DNA of 7,422 nucleotides from Hyphomicrobiales bacterium (GTDB taxonomy: Bacteria > Pseudomonadota > Alphaproteobacteria > Rhizobiales > JAKIUO01): the NCBI GenBank assembly GCA_027069645.1, contig JALXEI010000082.1, positions 1 to 7,422 of the forward strand, read 5' to 3'. The position numbers and the translations under genes are program-made. The notes beneath the pieces were generated by a model that saw only the letters and a list, made by a program, of their open reading frames with translations, searched no databases and was not told the DNA's origin. Below are positions 5,467-7,422 of this stretch, one piece after another. The first letter of the stretch is position 1; every line of letters begins with the position of its first letter.

Positions 5467-5878
5467 ATCTGTAATATCCCGCTACTTCATATCCGGCACG
5501 CGCAATTTCATAAAGGGGCTGTGCAACCACCCCTGTTTGCGGCAGGGCATGGATGACCCGACCGCCGTCAAGATCGGACCACAACCCCACATGGGACGGC
5601 CAGCGCCCCTGTTTCATCAAAACACAATCACCATCCGCCGGTTTATCAACGCGGCCAAACCCGCGATAAAGCTCCGGCCTCGCAAATCCCCGCCGCACCT
5701 CTTTCAGACCGAAATCATGGCAATCGGCAACCGGCAAATGCACCTTTCGAACGGTCTGGTAATAATGCCGAACCAGCCCCCAGCAATCAAAACAGGCCGG
5801 CCCTGACGCCCCGGATCGGAAGGGCCTGCCGATATAGTCCAGCGGCCACAAATGCCTGTCAGACTGCAAAATATTCAT
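5432..5878 (-). CDS. NlpC/P60 family tail peptidase (lambda gpK-like)
   Basis: 148 residues. FDCWGLV carries the catalytic Cys32, PSHVGLW carries His96 and RVIHALP His110, the usual Cys-His-His arrangement. The family hydrolyses peptide bonds in peptidoglycan stems. In tails, the lambda K homologue helps assemble the tip and probably opens the cell wall during entry. It is a single-domain version, without the Mov34/JAB domain present in lambda gpK. The chosen ATG (5878) begins MNILQSDRHLWPLDYIGRPF and overlaps the upstream gene by 20 bases; AGGAGAGG lies upstream. The frame is open back to 6031, but that extension is out-of-frame shadow of the neighbouring gene. The 3' end overlaps the TipJ gene by 35 bases, suggesting translational coupling. 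Confidence 0.9.
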   Translation of the reverse strand: MNILQSDRHLWPLDYIGRPFRSGASGPACFDCWGLVRHYYQTVRKVHLPVADCHDFGLKEVRRGFARPELYRGFGRVDKPADGDCVLMKQGRWPSHVGLWSDLDGGRVIHALPQTGVVAQPLYEIARAGYEVAGYYRYGSAGDCGKSV

Positions 5879-6377
5879 GCCAGCGGACCTCTCCTGACAA
5901 TATCGCTGCATCGTCAACCGGCGGCAGGCCGGCTGCCGCCGCTGACAGGGATTCCAGCGCCGGAACGCCGCCGTAAATGGACACCAGTTCCAGTTCCTCA
6001 AGCGACTCGAAAGTGACCGGCAGAACCTCAAGGATCATATCCACACGCCAGCGCCGACTTGATATCCGCGATATTTTCGGGGCCTCGACAATGCGGGCTG
6101 TCACCGGCTGCCTGCCGACACCATAATCGAGATTGACAGTAAACCACGCGGCGCCATATCCGGCCTTTTGCTCAACCCAGGCGTAATAATATCGCAATTG
6201 CGTACCGCTCATGATCCAGCTGGCGCTAACGCGCCCGGGCGCGCGCGGATAGCGTCGCCGCGCCCGCGCCAGACCGCTTTCCATCGGCGTTCGCACAAGG
6301 CCCGTTTCCGGCTGCACGCCATATCCGGCCCGGATCGGGCAGCCGAGTGCCTGTTCCGGCCATAACAGATCAACCAT
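5859..6377 (-). CDS. minor tail protein (lambda M/L position)
   Basis: 172 residues. The pattern is GYGVQPETGLVRTPMESGLA followed by RARRRYPRAPGRVSASWIMS, then QLRYYYAWVE, AAWFTVNL and RWRVDMILEVLP. Small phage tail tip proteins between the tape measure and the NlpC/P60 gene show this pattern (an Arg-rich early part, SW, a WF core, W.V...LEV). I infer a beta-rich protein of the tail tip or tip collar, like lambda gpM or a distal tail protein. The start at 6377 lies 14 bases after the preceding stop with GGGAC upstream. The C-terminal region (about 130-172) is Ala/Leu-rich and may be flexible. The family name is uncertain; position and composition are the main support. Confidence 0.65.
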   Translation of the reverse strand: MVDLLWPEQALGCPIRAGYGVQPETGLVRTPMESGLARARRRYPRAPGRVSASWIMSGTQLRYYYAWVEQKAGYGAAWFTVNLDYGVGRQPVTARIVEAPKISRISSRRWRVDMILEVLPVTFESLEELELVSIYGGVPALESLSAAAAGLPPVDDAAILSGEVRWHEYFAV

Positions 6378-6391
6378 GACAATTGTCCCGT

Positions 6392-6964
6392 CTAGCGCAC
6401 CAGCGCCGGAAAGCGCTCGATATCATAAACCTCGCGCGGAAACTTGCGATCCGACACATGCCGCAGAACAATATCACCACTCACCAGCGTCGCCGTGGCG
6501 CTGACATTTGCCAGTCCAAACCGGATCGGCTTCGCCTGCGGGCCTTCCGCTTCCAGACCTTCAATATAGGGTCGATAGGTCACCTCAATCGGCGTCGAAA
6601 GCTCTATGGCTTTTGTCAGCTCGCGGGAAATCTCGCGCCCGACACCATCAACCCGCAACTGCCCCCTGGCCAGTTGCTGTGTCGAAACATCAGGAAGCAC
6701 AATCTCGAAAGGAAGGCCGACAAACCCGACCACCTCGCCGCCATGAAAGCGCGCCCCGGGTTCCAGCACCAGGTCACGCAGCGGCACCCCCTCCGGGCTG
6801 CGGCGATCTCCGTCAAATCCCTGGAACAGATATATCTCCGTCCCGCTGCCATTTTCATCAACCATACCGTCAAACCAGATCGACAGGGTGTTGATCACCG
6901 GCCTGTCAGCCGGAGCGCTGGCATAGGCCTCGGCCAGTGCCTCGTCAATGGTCACATCCGGCAT
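6392..6964 (-). CDS. DUF1833-like minor tail protein
   Basis: 190 residues. Key stretches are EALAEAYASAPADRPVINTL, GFVGLPFEIVLPDVSTQQLA, RGQLRVDGVGREISREL and SGDIVLRHVSDRKFPREVYD, ending ERFPALVR. The ordered pattern (fPFEI.LPD...Q..RgqlridNVgReI...FP...y...FPal) is that of the DUF1833 phage family, which is found just after the tape measure gene. The molecular role of that family is not established as far as I know; its place suggests a tail tip component comparable to lambda gpM/gpL. There is no cysteine, so no gpL-type iron-sulfur cluster. The ATG at 6964 lies 3 bases after the tape measure stop, with AAGGGGCG upstream. Confidence 0.8.
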   Translation of the reverse strand: MPDVTIDEALAEAYASAPADRPVINTLSIWFDGMVDENGSGTEIYLFQGFDGDRRSPEGVPLRDLVLEPGARFHGGEVVGFVGLPFEIVLPDVSTQQLARGQLRVDGVGREISRELTKAIELSTPIEVTYRPYIEGLEAEGPQAKPIRFGLANVSATATLVSGDIVLRHVSDRKFPREVYDIERFPALVR

Positions 6965-6967
6965 TTG

Positions 6968-7422
6968 TTACCGCGCCCCTTTTGACGGATCGAGTCCATA
7001 GCGGCTCTGCATGGCCTGTCCAACCTGCGAGCGCCCCTCGACAATCCTTTGGCCAACCGCACTTTCCACCTGATCGATGAAAATATCGATGGAAAAACTG
7101 CCATCGGATTTCTGCTTTTTATCCTGACGCACATCAGACCCGGGCGGAGCATAGACATTGACGCTGACATCGCCACGACCGGAACCGCCTGCCGCCGATC
7201 GCGCCGCCCCTCGGGGGATGACCAATTCGCCCTTTTGCAAAATGGCCGGAATTTCTCCCGGTTTCAGCCCGGCCACACCGCCTGAATGATAGCGCGGGGC
7301 TCCGGCGAACAGGGCCGGTGAAACCTGACGTGATGCGGACGCACCGCCAACCCGGCCGCCGGTATGAAAAATCGACGCCAGCAGGCTGGTAAAGGCACCG
7401 CCACTGCCATTTGCCCCGACAA
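6968..7422 (-). CDS. tail tape measure protein, C-terminal fragment (cut by window edge)
   Basis: The frame is open from the window edge (7422; the first two bases belong to a split codon) to TAA at 6970-6968, giving 150 residues. It contains FHTGGRVGG, SPALFAGAPRYHSGGVAGLK and PGEIPAILQKGELVIPR. This glycine-rich ending is typical of lambda-like tape measure proteins (HTGG...VsP.lF.gAPRyHsGG.ag..pgEvPAIL..GE.Vl.r). A Gly/Arg linker and the final helix SAVGQRIVEGRSQVGQAMQS follow. The full protein sets tail length and is ejected with the DNA; the long coiled-coil and membrane-active parts lie beyond the window. A GTG at 7276 could be mistaken for a start, but the frame is clearly coding upstream. 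Confidence 0.88.
   Translation of the reverse strand, partial: VGANGSGGAFTSLLASIFHTGGRVGGASASRQVSPALFAGAPRYHSGGVAGLKPGEIPAILQKGELVIPRGAARSAAGGSGRGDVSVNVYAPPGSDVRQDKKQKSDGSFSIDIFIDQVESAVGQRIVEGRSQVGQAMQSRYGLDPSKGAR

Noticed and set aside
5879..6031. N-terminal extension of the NlpC/P60 gene (start at 6031)
   Set aside because: The extra 51 residues are Arg/Cys-rich with no family resemblance and overlap the upstream gene in another frame. The ATG at 5878 gives the normal family start and has an SD-like sequence.
6968..7276. Stand-alone 102-residue gene starting at GTG 7276
   Set aside because: The same frame stays open to the window edge and encodes the preceding conserved tape measure residues (FHTGG, AGAPRYHSGG).

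Overview
The window is the distal end of a tailed (siphovirus-type) prophage's late operon, running into what looks like host chromosome. All supported genes are on the minus strand, so transcription runs from position 7422 toward position 1. In that order they are: the C-terminus of a tape measure protein, a DUF1833-like minor tail protein, a second minor tail protein, an NlpC/P60 tail peptidase, a TipJ/J-family host-specificity protein, four small fibre or fibre-accessory proteins (one with a collagen-like Gly-X-Y stretch), a 77-residue unknown, and a SleB-type cell wall hydrolase. The genes are packed with gaps of a few bases or short overlaps. The order matches the lambda H-M-L-K-I-J block, with I and J merged in one protein. 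This is established phage architecture, not a new system.

Below about position 345 the character changes. GC falls from roughly 58-60% in phage samples (35/60 at 4021-4080, 36/60 at 341-400) to 24/70 at 241-310 and 97/216 at 1-216 (hand counts). Positions 216 to 1 encode the first 72 residues of a 3-hydroxyacyl-CoA dehydrogenase with an NAD-binding Rossmann motif, cut by the window edge. It is probably the host gene flanking the prophage. Between the two lies a candidate promoter with a perfect 9-bp-arm palindrome in its spacer. The hydrolase frame runs through this AT-rich DNA and stops 15 bases before the dehydrogenase start.

The organism is uncertain. The tail module (TipJ, DUF1833, NlpC/P60, SleB hydrolase) and visible Shine-Dalgarno sequences suggest a proteobacterial, perhaps alphaproteobacterial, phage. 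The dehydrogenase fragment and its promoter resemble Bacteroidota (the protein also resembles Bacillus FadN). This conflict is either a genuine transfer or host-range curiosity, or an assembly join. No integrase, tRNA, attachment repeat, CRISPR or insertion sequence was seen.

Functionally, the tape measure and minor tail proteins would finish the tail tip, the NlpC/P60 enzyme would trim the cell wall or tail components, and the TipJ protein would form the central hub. The small proteins after it probably build or decorate fibres for host recognition. The hydrolase probably serves lysis. A strong hairpin plus T-run splits the operon between the main fibre gene and the collagen-like gene, so the last three genes may be expressed at a different level.
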